Source: a bacterium (lineage in GTDB: Bacteria; Actinomycetota; Acidimicrobiia; Spongiisociales; ZC4RG35). From it: a stretch of 61,600 nucleotides of DNA. Location of the stretch: contig JAPPFC010000005.1 in assembly GCA_028824015.1 (NCBI GenBank), positions 1-61,600 on the forward strand, read 5' to 3'. The notes under the pieces were generated by a model, which ran no database searches, was not told the DNA's origin, and saw nothing but the letters and a program-made list of their open reading frames with translations. A program made the position numbers and the translations under genes. This document shows positions 26,886 to 35,606 of the stretch, one piece after another. Position 1 is the first letter of the stretch, and each line of letters begins with the position of its first letter.

Positions 26886-29582
26886 CTACAAGAGGCTCCC
26901 CTGCCCCACTTCGACTGGTTTGTCGCTGTCGGATTCGGTTCGGGCGGCCTGTTCTCGGATGAAGTTGCGGTTGCGCACCGTCCAAGTCCATGTCTGCCCG
27001 TCCTGGTCGGCTTCGCCCACCAGACGGGACATTTCGCCCATGGCTGCCCACAGTTGCTCGTCGGTTTCCCGCCCCAGGTCATGGAGAAAGGTGGCGATTT
27101 CCCGCGGGTCTCGTCCCAACCTGGCAATGCCAAACAGGACATCTATCAAGGAACTGTCAATGTCCAAAGATGCCTCGGAGTCGGCTCCTAAGGCCAGTCG
27201 CTGTCCCCCTTTGGTTTTGACCAAGATTCCCGCCACATCCGCCTCGGTCACATCGTAGGAGAGCCGCTGCCACCTGGCTGCCGAGCCAGCACCCACTCTC
27301 CTGCCATACAACCGCGCCCATGACAGAGCGAACCGGGTGCGCTCGTCGAAGTCAACCAGGCGGAACTTGTCAATCCGGATGTCGGCAGCGTCCTCCACGG
27401 CTTGGTGCGCCAGGCCTAGGAACATCTCGATAGGTACTTGCTGGCCAGTAAAGTTCAGCACTTTCTCGTACCGTCCAACCACTTCCATAGCGGGGGCGAT
27501 AGCGGCCATGCGCTGATCTGAGTCGGCCAACCCGTCCTCGGTCCAGACTGGAACCCGTTGGGCGATTTCTTCTCGTATCTGTTCGGACACGAAGCGCAAG
27601 TCGCCGATAGGACGATCAGGTTGGGCAGCGCGGGTGGCCATCATGATTGTGTTGTCAATGAACTGCCCTGTCTGTTTTCCGCCCTTTTCGGTGCTACAGG
27701 GCCACGAACCGGTCAGCACCAGGCCAGCATCGGTGATGGCGGTGAGCACCCGAGTCCACGCATCAGGGTCGCCATGGCCAAAGACGATGGAAACGACACC
27801 GTCGGGACGGGTCTTGATGCGGGTCTGGTCTAAGGCCTTTGTGATGGTTGCTTTGTAGTGCGCTTCTGTGCGATGGTCATCGCCGACCGAACCGAACTTT
27901 ACGACAGCCTCATTTGTCTTTTCCTGCAACCCGTTGGGATCGCTGGTGATGCCAAACCACGGCATAGCGGTAGCCAAGGCCCGTTTCAACCACACAAACA
28001 GCAAATCGGACGAGTCGCAATAGTTGATCATCGCGTCATAAGGAGGGTCGGTTACGACCGCATCCAATGACCCGTCGAGGATGGGCAACTCTGTGGCTGA
28101 TCCTCGTTGGATTATCGCCGAGTCTCCATTTACACGGCTCAACTGCTTTTGCAGATTTCGAGTCGTGTGGACGACTAGGGAGGACCAGGTTGCTGGACCA
28201 ACACCGGTAGATGTCTCAAAATAATCGAACCCATGTGAGATACCCGAGTCGTTTACATAGATGTGCCCTACACATTGACGCGGTGTTTGGAGCGATGCTC
28301 CCCTCGTGCTGTATTTGAGGCGTCGTACCAGGTTAGAAGCCGAATACCCTGATAATGCTGTGGCGTATTCGGGACTGATGCCCGATGCGGTCATCTCGCG
28401 AAAGAGGCCATCTATCACTCGGACGAGCCGCGCAAACCCCAGTGTCTGTCGAGCATTGCACAACTTTCCCCAAGTGTCGTATCCGTAGCCAGCTGGCCCA
28501 ATAAATGCCGATAAACCGGGCAGCAGTGCTTCTGTTGGCACGGATGACAGACCTGGACCCAGAGGCGGTTCCACTGCTAGTGCCTCTTCTACGCCCAGCA
28601 GCCCGCCAAAGTCCTTCTGGCTCGGCTTGCGGTACCGCTTTCCGATGTCAGCATCAATGTCGGCCACGACCAAGAGGGCATCCTCCGCTAGGTCGTCACG
28701 CATGAGGCGCTTCAAGGTATCTAGTGGATGGGCCTGTTGACAGAAACTACAAATGGCTGTCTTGCCCCGCTTTCCCCTGATGTTTATCAAGGTGGGCTGA
28801 TCTGTCGGGGGGCCATCATGCACTATTGTCCAGAACTTCCCCAACTTGGCATCGGCGACTATTCGATAGGACTGCCCGGGATCCTCCACATCCTTCCGCA
28901 CCTTGGCGTTTCGTAACTTCAAACTGCCCGTCAGGGGAAACCGGTTGCCGCAGTTGACACACGGCAGGGTGATCGCCCACACATACCCCCAAGGTCGTTT
29001 CCCGTTCACCTTGGGGTAGAACTCGCCCATGGCTTGTTCGTATCGGTCTCCCACCAGGTCAAGAACAAACCGCACATCCTGCAGGAGGCGGGGTTCGGCG
29101 AAGTATGTCGTCTTATGTTTTTGGTATCCGTCAAAGGGCAGGTCGGGTTCATCGTCCCAGTCTTGCATGGGCCAGTCCGCCAGCAACATTCCTGCCAGAG
29201 TTGCGACTGGTGAGTAGTCGATGCCCCATGCTTTGACTCCCAGGCGGGCGGCTTCGAGGGGGATCATGGCCCGCCCGGAGAACGGGTCGCACAGTTTTGC
29301 CCCGTTTGGGTAGTGCTTGGCCAGTTCGTCTCGCAACTCCCGGTTGGCCGCGTCGTAGTCGGTCATCGCCTTTCGTACCAGGTTTTTGAGGCGTTCCTGC
29401 TCGTCGGCGTCGTCGGGCCAGGGCAACAGAGAACAGATCACCGCGGCCTTGGCCTGCGCCAAAGGGCGGGAGGCGAACCATGTGAACAGGCTTTTCTCGG
29501 CAAAGCCCCTGCCCCAGCCTCGGGCGGACTGCTCGGACACCTCGGCGCAGGGGAACCACCGCTCGATCATTCGAACGCTCAT
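26886..29582 (-). CDS. DUF1156 adenine-specific DNA methyltransferase, module 2
   Basis: This 898-aa protein parallels the module 1 methyltransferase. It begins with MIERWFPCAEVSEQ and FTWFASRPLAQAKAA, has the AdoMet motif LCDPFSGRAMIPLEAARLG near 100, a Zn-ribbon CVNCG ... CSFCQQ, and the catalytic DPPYDAMINY near 512. The C-terminal region contains VSIVFGHGDPDAWTRVL, as in module 1. By eye the N-terminal blocks are roughly 60-65% identical between copies, with the rest lower, so the copies are old paralogues or separate acquisitions and may recognise different sites. Unlike module 1 it does not overlap the SNF2 gene: 195 bp separate them. It ends 20 nt before the DUF499 start. Confidence 0.88.
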   Translation of the reverse strand: MSVRMIERWFPCAEVSEQSARGWGRGFAEKSLFTWFASRPLAQAKAAVICSLLPWPDDADEQERLKNLVRKAMTDYDAANRELRDELAKHYPNGAKLCDPFSGRAMIPLEAARLGVKAWGIDYSPVATLAGMLLADWPMQDWDDEPDLPFDGYQKHKTTYFAEPRLLQDVRFVLDLVGDRYEQAMGEFYPKVNGKRPWGYVWAITLPCVNCGNRFPLTGSLKLRNAKVRKDVEDPGQSYRIVADAKLGKFWTIVHDGPPTDQPTLINIRGKRGKTAICSFCQQAHPLDTLKRLMRDDLAEDALLVVADIDADIGKRYRKPSQKDFGGLLGVEEALAVEPPLGPGLSSVPTEALLPGLSAFIGPAGYGYDTWGKLCNARQTLGFARLVRVIDGLFREMTASGISPEYATALSGYSASNLVRRLKYSTRGASLQTPRQCVGHIYVNDSGISHGFDYFETSTGVGPATWSSLVVHTTRNLQKQLSRVNGDSAIIQRGSATELPILDGSLDAVVTDPPYDAMINYCDSSDLLFVWLKRALATAMPWFGITSDPNGLQEKTNEAVVKFGSVGDDHRTEAHYKATITKALDQTRIKTRPDGVVSIVFGHGDPDAWTRVLTAITDAGLVLTGSWPCSTEKGGKQTGQFIDNTIMMATRAAQPDRPIGDLRFVSEQIREEIAQRVPVWTEDGLADSDQRMAAIAPAMEVVGRYEKVLNFTGQQVPIEMFLGLAHQAVEDAADIRIDKFRLVDFDERTRFALSWARLYGRRVGAGSAARWQRLSYDVTEADVAGILVKTKGGQRLALGADSEASLDIDSSLIDVLFGIARLGRDPREIATFLHDLGRETDEQLWAAMGEMSRLVGEADQDGQTWTWTVRNRNFIREQAARTESDSDKPVEVGQGSLL

Positions 29583-29777
29583 GGTTCCACTCCTTGGTAT
29601 GCACTTGGGGATGTGGGGTATGGGTCAGGTGGCTGTTCGGCAGGTGGCGTTTTCACTGGTGTCTATTCTGGCAGAGGTATCCCGAAGGTTGCGAAAACAG
29701 TTTGCGGCAGCCGAACGTGGGTTACGGATGATTCGTCTCTCCGTCGGGATCCTGGGTTTGCTGTCGTTCGGCCGGGG

Positions 29778-32700
29778 TCAGTGGTCCGGTTTGTTGCGAG
29801 CGGCTTTCAGCGCGCTTCCCGGTAGCCGGACCGCGGGTACCGGCTTGAAGTCGTCTCTGAAAACCCTCTCCGGATTCTGCCACGCACTGAACAGCCTGCC
29901 GATGCCGTCTTCGCAGCGATCCACGACATATAGCCAGTATTCGTCTCCCATGGTTCGGGCCGCTTCCAGTTCACCGCCGGTGAGTTCGATGCCTTTGTTG
30001 GATGCCGACCCGCGGCGGCCTTTCACCTCCACGCATCGTTGGTCGGCGCCCCGTTCCGCGAGAAGGTCAAAGCCTATGTTCTCGCCGCTGACATCATCCA
30101 CGATAAAGTGCTCCTGTTCAAGCAGGCGGGTCACATGGCGCATCGACACATCTTCGCTGTCTGGATCTTCTACGATTTGCTGACCTGCGATCACATGTGC
30201 CCATCCCAGCCGGCGGGGTTGGGTGTGGGTGATTTCGGCTTGCTGTTGGGCCTGGCTGATCCTGGTTTGGACATTCGCTTCGAGCCGTTTTCTTTCTCGA
30301 ATGCGGGTTTGCAGGTCGGGAATGTGCTCAGTGGTCACATTTGGGAGGTCCCTCAACTCCCGCTTTAGTCCCGCTGCCCACTTCTCCGCTGCCGATTTGC
30401 GCTGTTTCGTTTCGGCGGCAGCCAGATGGTCGGCATGAGCAGCCGCGGAGGCCTCGGCATGCGCGTCAATCGGCCGGGGGGCAGGTTCGGAAGGCGGAGC
30501 GAGGTTGGGCAGCGTCTCCCACGCCACCCGGTTGGCCTTCCCATGCTGGTCAACACTGATCAGCCACGACACTTTATCCTCGGTGCCGTCGTTCCCGACT
30601 TTGAGAGTGGTCTCGTAGACAAACAGGGTGTAGTCCTGTTGAGCGGACGGGTCGGACAGCGCAGCACCCTGCCACATGGCCGCTTCGGTGCGATCTCGGA
30701 TCGCTTGTGTGAGCTGGTAGAACAGCGGCCGGCTGGGAGTGAGAAGAGTCGCTTTTTCTGCCCTTCGGTTGCCCCCGTCGATGAGTTCTTGGCGGAGCAT
30801 CTCCCTGGTGGACACCAAGGCCCTCCCTCCCGTTTCGGTCGGGAAGTTGCGGGGAAGTTTCCAACCGACAGAACTGAGGTAGTAGAACCCCCGATCAGCC
30901 AAGGGCACCGGATCGCGGGTCACCAACCCGGCAGCTACCAACCGGTCAAGGAAACGTTCCACCGTGTCGGGTTCGATGCGTTGCAGCAACTCGGACCTGC
31001 GGGCCGACTGCGCCAAGTCAAGATCGATGCCGCTTTCAAGGTACTCGGTTTCGGAACGCATCTCGTTGAACACGCGCACGATGTCGTTCTCACTCGCGAC
31101 CCTGCCGCCGGGTACTACAGGGGGGTCGAAACAGCTGGTGATGTCGAGGCGTTCCATGACAGCGTTGAGGCTGTCGAAAATCCTCCCGTCCAGTTGGTTG
31201 GCTGCATTGACCAGGTTGTCCAACAGCGTCTCGTGAGCCTGACTCTCGCGGGTGCCCCGCGCCACCAGGTTGTAGAACCACGCTTTGCGTTGCTGGCCTA
31301 TCCGGTGAATCCGCCCGAGTCTTTGTTCCAAGCGGACCAGGGACCACGGCATGTCCCAGTTGACCAGCACATTGGCCGACTGTAGATCTATTCCCTCGTT
31401 GCCAGCGTCGGTGGATACCAGTACCTGGAAGTCGCCTTTTTGGAAGTCCGCTTGGGTCTGCGCCCTGGTGAGATGATTGTCGTCGCCGGAGTAGCGACGG
31501 CTGGTAAACCCGGCGTCTTGGAATCTGTTGACCAGCCAACCTGCGGTGTCGGCGTACTCGGTGAACACCACCACCTGCCGGTCGCCGTCTGGGGTGATGC
31601 CATGGGGGGTTAGGCAATTGTCGATCATGGGCGGCCATTTCGACACTTCCAACTCCGGGCCCAACAGGGGTTCCAGTTCGTCCAGCATGCCGCGGATCGC
31701 TTCTCTCTCCGCCTTGGCATCCACAGACCTGACTCCCTCAACCCGGCCTTCGCCTCCGTCCTCTGCTCCTTCGTCGTACCAGTCGTCGCCTACCGGAGCG
31801 GTGGGGTCCGTGCCCATCTTTTCGGAACGCCGGTGGAGGGTCCGGGACAGTGCATGGAGAGACGACGCTGCTCGTTTGCCGTACACGAGACCGGCCAGAG
31901 AGCGGGCCTCGGGAGGGAAGAATTCCCTTACGAGAGCTATTGCCCGGTCGTGGAAGTCCTGCTCCACACTGTTCAGGAACACCTTCACATTCTTCGCTTG
32001 CCGAGGCTTGAACAGTTTCCGAGTCCTGTCGTAGTCCACCAGTGGCTCTTTCATGCGTCGCAGGAAGTGAACGGGACCGGGTTTCAGTTTCCGACGCGCC
32101 CCCCTCCGGGGTTGTCTACCCCTCGCAGGTTTTTCGCCTTCGGGGAACAGTTCTGGGTCGACCAGATGCAGCAGGTCTTGGAATAGCCACTCTTTGCCGC
32201 GGTGCGGAGTGGCCGTGAGAAACAGCGCATGGGGAACCTTCATCAGGGCCTTTCCCACATTGTGGAAGGTTTCGGCGGTGGGGGTCATCCGGTGGGCTTC
32301 GTCGAAGATGACCGCGTCCCATCCGCCATTCACAGGGCGGATACCCTCCAACACGGTCGGGTTCTTCGCGGCTCGATGCATCGAAACCACCCAAGTTGCG
32401 TGGTTCGAAATGGACAGTGTCCCTTGCTGGACGGTTTCGAGAGTGACTTCTTGGAGGCCGCCGCCGAAGAACCGGTCGAAATCGGCTCGCCACTTCTGAA
32501 CCAGGTGGGCGGGGCACACTACCAGGGCGCGTTTCACGAGACCCAGCCGTTGGGCTTCCCGCAGCCAAAGACCAGACATGATCGTCTTGCCCGTTCCCGG
32601 CTCGTCGGCCAGCAAGAACCGCAGTTTCGACTGGGGCAGCATTTGCCCGTACACGGCGGACATCTGATGCGGGTAGGGACGCAACCGGCTGGAGGCAAGT

Positions 32701-32978
32701 ACCGTGGAAGTGGCAGACCGGACCGATGCCACCATCCGTTCCGCCCAAAGGCCCGCCAGCACCATCTCAGGTGAGGCCGCTCCGTCCTCGGTGGCTACTC
32801 GCACCCGGCGCAACTCTTCAACAGTGAGGATCAGTTCGCGCCACTTCCCGTCGGGATCTGTGACCCCCAGCACAGTGTTGCCTCCCGAGGGTGTTTGGAT
32901 CTTGACTGTCACGATGCCGGTTTCGTCGGGCAATCGGACTCTCTGCCCGTATTGAAACTCTGGTGTGTTGCCGCTCAC
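29778..32978 (-). CDS. SNF2-type helicase with C-terminal DUF3883 domain, module 2
   Basis: This 1066-aa homologue of the module 1 SNF2 protein has Walker A DEPGTGKT at 125-132, DEAH in VIFDEAHRMTP, LFLTATPHRG, VVFTEYADTAGWL, STDAGNEGIDLQSA and RLGRIHRIGQ. The C terminus is DUF3883-like, with GFDLLAERG near 967 and RCVEVKGRRGSAS near 980. A basic, proline-containing insert (ARGRQPRRGARRKLKPG) lies between the helicase lobes and is absent from module 1. It is the first gene of the second operon, transcribed away from the metallophosphoesterase gene. The 195-bp gap between its stop and the methyltransferase start contains no gene; a separate promoter or attenuator could lie there. The role is inferred as for module 1. 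Confidence 0.86.
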   Translation of the reverse strand: MSGNTPEFQYGQRVRLPDETGIVTVKIQTPSGGNTVLGVTDPDGKWRELILTVEELRRVRVATEDGAASPEMVLAGLWAERMVASVRSATSTVLASSRLRPYPHQMSAVYGQMLPQSKLRFLLADEPGTGKTIMSGLWLREAQRLGLVKRALVVCPAHLVQKWRADFDRFFGGGLQEVTLETVQQGTLSISNHATWVVSMHRAAKNPTVLEGIRPVNGGWDAVIFDEAHRMTPTAETFHNVGKALMKVPHALFLTATPHRGKEWLFQDLLHLVDPELFPEGEKPARGRQPRRGARRKLKPGPVHFLRRMKEPLVDYDRTRKLFKPRQAKNVKVFLNSVEQDFHDRAIALVREFFPPEARSLAGLVYGKRAASSLHALSRTLHRRSEKMGTDPTAPVGDDWYDEGAEDGGEGRVEGVRSVDAKAEREAIRGMLDELEPLLGPELEVSKWPPMIDNCLTPHGITPDGDRQVVVFTEYADTAGWLVNRFQDAGFTSRRYSGDDNHLTRAQTQADFQKGDFQVLVSTDAGNEGIDLQSANVLVNWDMPWSLVRLEQRLGRIHRIGQQRKAWFYNLVARGTRESQAHETLLDNLVNAANQLDGRIFDSLNAVMERLDITSCFDPPVVPGGRVASENDIVRVFNEMRSETEYLESGIDLDLAQSARRSELLQRIEPDTVERFLDRLVAAGLVTRDPVPLADRGFYYLSSVGWKLPRNFPTETGGRALVSTREMLRQELIDGGNRRAEKATLLTPSRPLFYQLTQAIRDRTEAAMWQGAALSDPSAQQDYTLFVYETTLKVGNDGTEDKVSWLISVDQHGKANRVAWETLPNLAPPSEPAPRPIDAHAEASAAAHADHLAAAETKQRKSAAEKWAAGLKRELRDLPNVTTEHIPDLQTRIRERKRLEANVQTRISQAQQQAEITHTQPRRLGWAHVIAGQQIVEDPDSEDVSMRHVTRLLEQEHFIVDDVSGENIGFDLLAERGADQRCVEVKGRRGSASNKGIELTGGELEAARTMGDEYWLYVVDRCEDGIGRLFSAWQNPERVFRDDFKPVPAVRLPGSALKAARNKPDH

Positions 32979-33251
32979 AGTCTCAGCACGATGCTATTCA
33001 GGCAAACTCTCCCACTTGAAAATCAGCACACTAACAGGAGATCCAGCACCCGAACGCAGCATTCGCCACTACAGCCAGCAACAACAATCCCTGTTTGGCT
33101 GGGTGGATGTGGGTTGTCCAAAGCGCACCATCCTTGAACGGAAGCACCTTGAGCCGCCGCAGAGCATCTCCTGAACCGGGAAGACTGATGTGGGTCGTCC
33201 ATTTCGAGACCTGGGTCATCTCGACCCGCCCGCTAATCGTCTGGTTCTGAC

Positions 33252-34110
33252 ATGATGGATGCCAGATATAGCCCGCCAGCGGGCCCGAAGTCTGTGAAAC
33301 TGGGTGGCTGCCAAGGAAGCAGCGTTCTTAGCCTGACAGAGGCTATAGGAACCAAATTCGCGTTGGTGGGCGACATCCACGGCAATTTCGAGATGCTGGC
33401 CGAGGCACTCGAAGCAGCTCGGCGACGGTGGGGCGCGTTCGATTTCGTGCTGGCCGCGGGCGATGTGGAACCCAACCGGGGCCATGAGGATCACCTCGGG
33501 GTGGTGGGCCCGTCCCGCTACCGCAAGGTGGGTGACTTCCCCCGCGTAGCCTCTGGTGACATCGACTTGGGTGTGCCCCTGTACTTCATCGCGGGGAACC
33601 ATGACCCGTATCCGGCGTTGGACCAGGTCGGAGCGGGTGAGTGGGCACCGGGAGTGTGGTGGCTCGGTCGTTGGGGCGTCACCAGAATCCAGAAGGTGAA
33701 TGTCGGGTTCTTGTCGGGCAACTACTCGCCGAAGTACAGCGACACCCCGGAGCCGGAACGCAACAACCCCAAGCAACAGACCTACTGGTCACAGATCGGA
33801 GTTGGAGCAACTCACCCGCATGGCCCGCCGCTACCACAGAGGCGTCGATGTGCTGCTGACTCACGACTGGCCGTCGGATGTGGGAACCAACAAGGCGGGC
33901 ATACCGGTCGGGGATCCGTACCTTCGGCAACTAACGCTGCAACTGCGGCCCGAGATCCACGCCTGCGGCCACATGCACTACGACCAACAGGCCAGGATCG
34001 GCTCCACCCAGGTGGTCTGCCTCGCCAAGCCGCGCAACACTCCCGACCGCCTATATGGCGTGGCTGTGGTTGAACGCGACCGCCGAGGAAACCTGCGGGT
34101 CCTCGCCTGA
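33252..34110 (+). pseudogene. Calcineurin-like metallophosphoesterase, frameshifted
   Basis: All five metal-binding motifs of the calcineurin-like phosphoesterase superfamily are present in the right order but in two frames. The first frame has VGDIHGN, AAGDVEPN and AGNHD. The second has VLLTHDWP and ACGHMHYD, ending LRVLA at 34110. The change, a net single extra base, falls near 33790-33800, where the first frame reads TYWSQIG and the second resumes SELEQLTRMARRY. Left alone, the first frame runs on to a stop at 34073 with a nonsense tail. This is either a sequencing error, a recent inactivation or, less likely, programmed slippage. Such phosphoesterases act on nucleic acids or nucleotides and are common in conflict loci. 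It is transcribed divergently from the module 2 operon, with 273 bp between. Confidence 0.75.
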
Positions 34111-34240
34111 CCTGCCACGAAGCGCCAGCCACCGAGAACGGATATATGCCTTCTCTTTCTGACACCCGCGACCAAAGCGAAACACCCGTGGAACCCGCTC
34201 CGGTTGCCATCTCCCGGTAGAGGATCACTAGGGGGTGGAG

Positions 34241-34276
34241 CCGGTCAAAGAGTCAAAGTGATCCACTATTGACCGG
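34241..34276. repeat. 8-bp inverted repeat downstream of phosphoesterase
   Basis: CCGGTCAA (34241-34248) and TTGACCGG (34269-34276) form a perfect 8-bp inverted repeat around a 20-nt spacer containing GTGATCCACT. It lies 130 bp past the phosphoesterase and 50 bp before the IS481 element. There is no T tract. It may be an operator, a terminator or part of a decayed insertion-sequence end. Confidence 0.3.
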
Positions 34277-34324
34277 AGCATCCCCTCCAGGGAGTCCGGC
34301 CGTGTTGTCGTTCACCGACACCCT

Positions 34325-34330
34325 GCTAGA
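34325..34330. repeat. IS481 target-site duplication, left copy
   Basis: GCTAGA directly precedes the left inverted repeat and is repeated exactly after the right one. It fits the NCTAGN target reported for the founding IS481 element. Confidence 0.85.
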
Positions 34331-35279
34331 TGTCCTTCCCACAGAGGTGGGTTACGAGTCGGGTGATGGGTGGTTGGCCTCCGAGTGAGCTGTGGGGTCG
34401 GTGGTGATTGTAGGTGCGGAGGTACTTGGTGAGGGCTTTGCGTCGGTGGTGGTTGGTGGTGTAGGGGCGTTTGTAGGCCCATCCCTGTAGGAGGGTCTGG
34501 TGGAAGCGTTCTACTTTCCCGTTGGTCTGGGGCCGGTAGGGTCGGATCAGTTTGTGAGCAGCGCCGATCTGGGTGAGGGCATCGGCGAAGGCTCGGCTGT
34601 TGCGGTAGGCCATGGCGTTGTCAGTCATTACCCGGTCGATGCGATACCCCCAGGTGGCGAACCAGCGAGCAGCGCGGAGCATGAACCCGGCACAGGCTTG
34701 GGCGTCCTGGCTGTCGAGCACTTCTGTGTAGGCCACCCGGGAGTGGTCATCGACCATCGAATGCAGATACTCATATCCCACGTTCTGTCTGGGTTCTGAT
34801 GCTTCTCGTCCCAGCACCCGCCATCCACCCCCATCAGGTATTCTGCCCAGCTTCTTGATATCCACATGCACCAGTTCGCCTGGGCAGTCCCGCTCATAGC
34901 GGATCGAGACACCGGTCGTGCGGCCCAGGTCGGAAAGCCGGGACAGACCCCGCCGGCAGAGCACCCGGTAGATGGTCGACCGGGGCACACCCAGCCGCCA
35001 TGCCATCAAATGGGGTCCTTCCTTCTCTGCGACCCGATCCGCAACGATCCGTTCTTCTACTTCAGACCGAACACGGTTGGGACTCCGGTGAGGACGCGAG
35101 GAACGATCCAGGAGGCCCGCTTCGCCTTCCTCCCTCCACCGTCTCAGCCACCGGTAGGCGGTCTGGCGGGAAACCCCCACCGCCTCGGCGGCGTGGGCCA
35201 CCGGCCACCCCTCCACCAGGATTCGATCCACCAACAGCCTAAGCCCGAACGGCGTCAACTTCCTACAGTTGGTTCCCAC
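34326..35279 (-). CDS. IS481-family transposase
   Basis: This 317-aa DDE transposase cuts and joins element ends. An N-terminal helix-turn-helix (VAHAAEAVGVSRQTAYRWLRRW) is followed by a second one (GVPRSTIYRVL). The rve-type catalytic core follows: Asp in LVHVDIKKLG, Asp in RVMTDNAMAY and Glu in NGKVERFHQTLL, then YNHHRPHSSLGGQPP. Length and motif order match full IS481 transposases. The frame has no stop inside the element: it reads through the left inverted repeat, and its TAG lies in the target duplication (34326-34328). The start is a GTG at 35279 with AGGAGG 5-6 nt upstream, inside the stem of a hairpin that could hide it. The gene looks intact. Confidence 0.93.
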   Translation of the reverse strand: MGTNCRKLTPFGLRLLVDRILVEGWPVAHAAEAVGVSRQTAYRWLRRWREEGEAGLLDRSSRPHRSPNRVRSEVEERIVADRVAEKEGPHLMAWRLGVPRSTIYRVLCRRGLSRLSDLGRTTGVSIRYERDCPGELVHVDIKKLGRIPDGGGWRVLGREASEPRQNVGYEYLHSMVDDHSRVAYTEVLDSQDAQACAGFMLRAARWFATWGYRIDRVMTDNAMAYRNSRAFADALTQIGAAHKLIRPYRPQTNGKVERFHQTLLQGWAYKRPYTTNHHRRKALTKYLRTYNHHRPHSSLGGQPPITRLVTHLCGKDI

Positions 35280-35380
35280 GAGGGCCTCCTTCGATTCGAG
35301 GTATTACTAACACCCACGAATCAAACCAGGAGGCCCTCCCACATCAAAGCATTCTGTCAACCACGTCCCTGGGAAGTACA
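34331..35380 (-). mobile_element. Complete IS481-family insertion sequence (1050 bp)
   Basis: Imperfect terminal inverted repeats start TGTCCTTCCCACAGAGGTGG on the left and TGTACTTCCCAGGGACGTGG on the right (read inward). They match at 15 of the first 20 bases. The element is flanked by identical 6-bp sequences GCTAGA (34325-34330 and 35381-35386), so its ends and target duplication are unambiguous and the insertion is probably recent. One transposase gene fills it. The target CTAG core is that of IS481. The insertion falls exactly at the TAG stop codon of a small minus-strand gene (35382-35606), leaving that protein unchanged. Confidence 0.9.
35281..35337 (-). promoter_or_regulatory. Hairpin sequestering the transposase ribosome-binding site
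   Basis: A perfect 10-bp inverted repeat (AGGGCCTCCT 35281-35290, AGGAGGCCCT 35328-35337) with inner complementary bases CGATTCG/CGAATC brackets the leader. On the transposase mRNA the 3' arm contains AGGAGG, the ribosome-binding site of the GTG start at 35279. A transcript entering from outside the element would fold and hide it; one starting inside the loop would not. This is a known strategy limiting transposition from read-through transcription (for example IS10). Operation here is inferred from pairing alone. Confidence 0.65.
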
Positions 35381-35386
35381 GCTAGA
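35381..35386. repeat. IS481 target-site duplication, right copy
   Basis: GCTAGA follows the right inverted repeat and is identical to 34325-34330. It supplies the TAG stop of the neighbouring small gene. Confidence 0.85.
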
Positions 35387-35606
35387 GGGGTGTCTTGGGT
35401 CGGAGGCCGCAGGCCTGTTCCTCGGCGGTGGTGTCTATCCCCCGAGAGCGTTTCCAGGCCAATGGCTTTTCGATGTCGCGGACCGGCGACCCGCCGGCGG
35501 CCACCAGACGCTTGTGGTTCTCCCGCCCTCGGGCCGAAGCCTCTTCCATCGTCAGGATCGTCGGCGGAGGCGAAGCATAGGGATCGATGGTGGTTTGCTC
35601 GGCCAT
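35382..35606 (-). CDS. Small hypothetical protein, 74 aa
   Basis: The frame from an ATG at 35606 encodes MAEQTTIDPYASPPPTIL followed by TMEEASARGRENHKRLVAAGG and ends RPKTPL. GGAG lies just upstream of the ATG, and TATCTT further up might be a -10 element. The composition (Pro-rich start, amphipathic charged helix in the middle) is like that of small antitoxins or adaptor proteins, but I recognise no family. Its TAG stop lies in the CTAG core of the IS481 target, so the element landed at the end of the gene without changing the protein. Any gene formerly downstream is now separated by the 1050-bp element. It is modestly supported because the surrounding 1.5 kb is otherwise gene-poor. Confidence 0.45.
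   Translation of the reverse strand: MAEQTTIDPYASPPPTILTMEEASARGRENHKRLVAAGGSPVRDIEKPLAWKRSRGIDTTAEEQACGLRPKTPL

Noticed and set aside
4290-32978. Assignment of the duplicated modules to BREX or DISARM
   Set aside because: No PglZ, BrxA, BrxB, DrmA, DrmB, DrmC or phosphotransferase-like gene is present, and DUF1156/DUF499 are not diagnostic of either.
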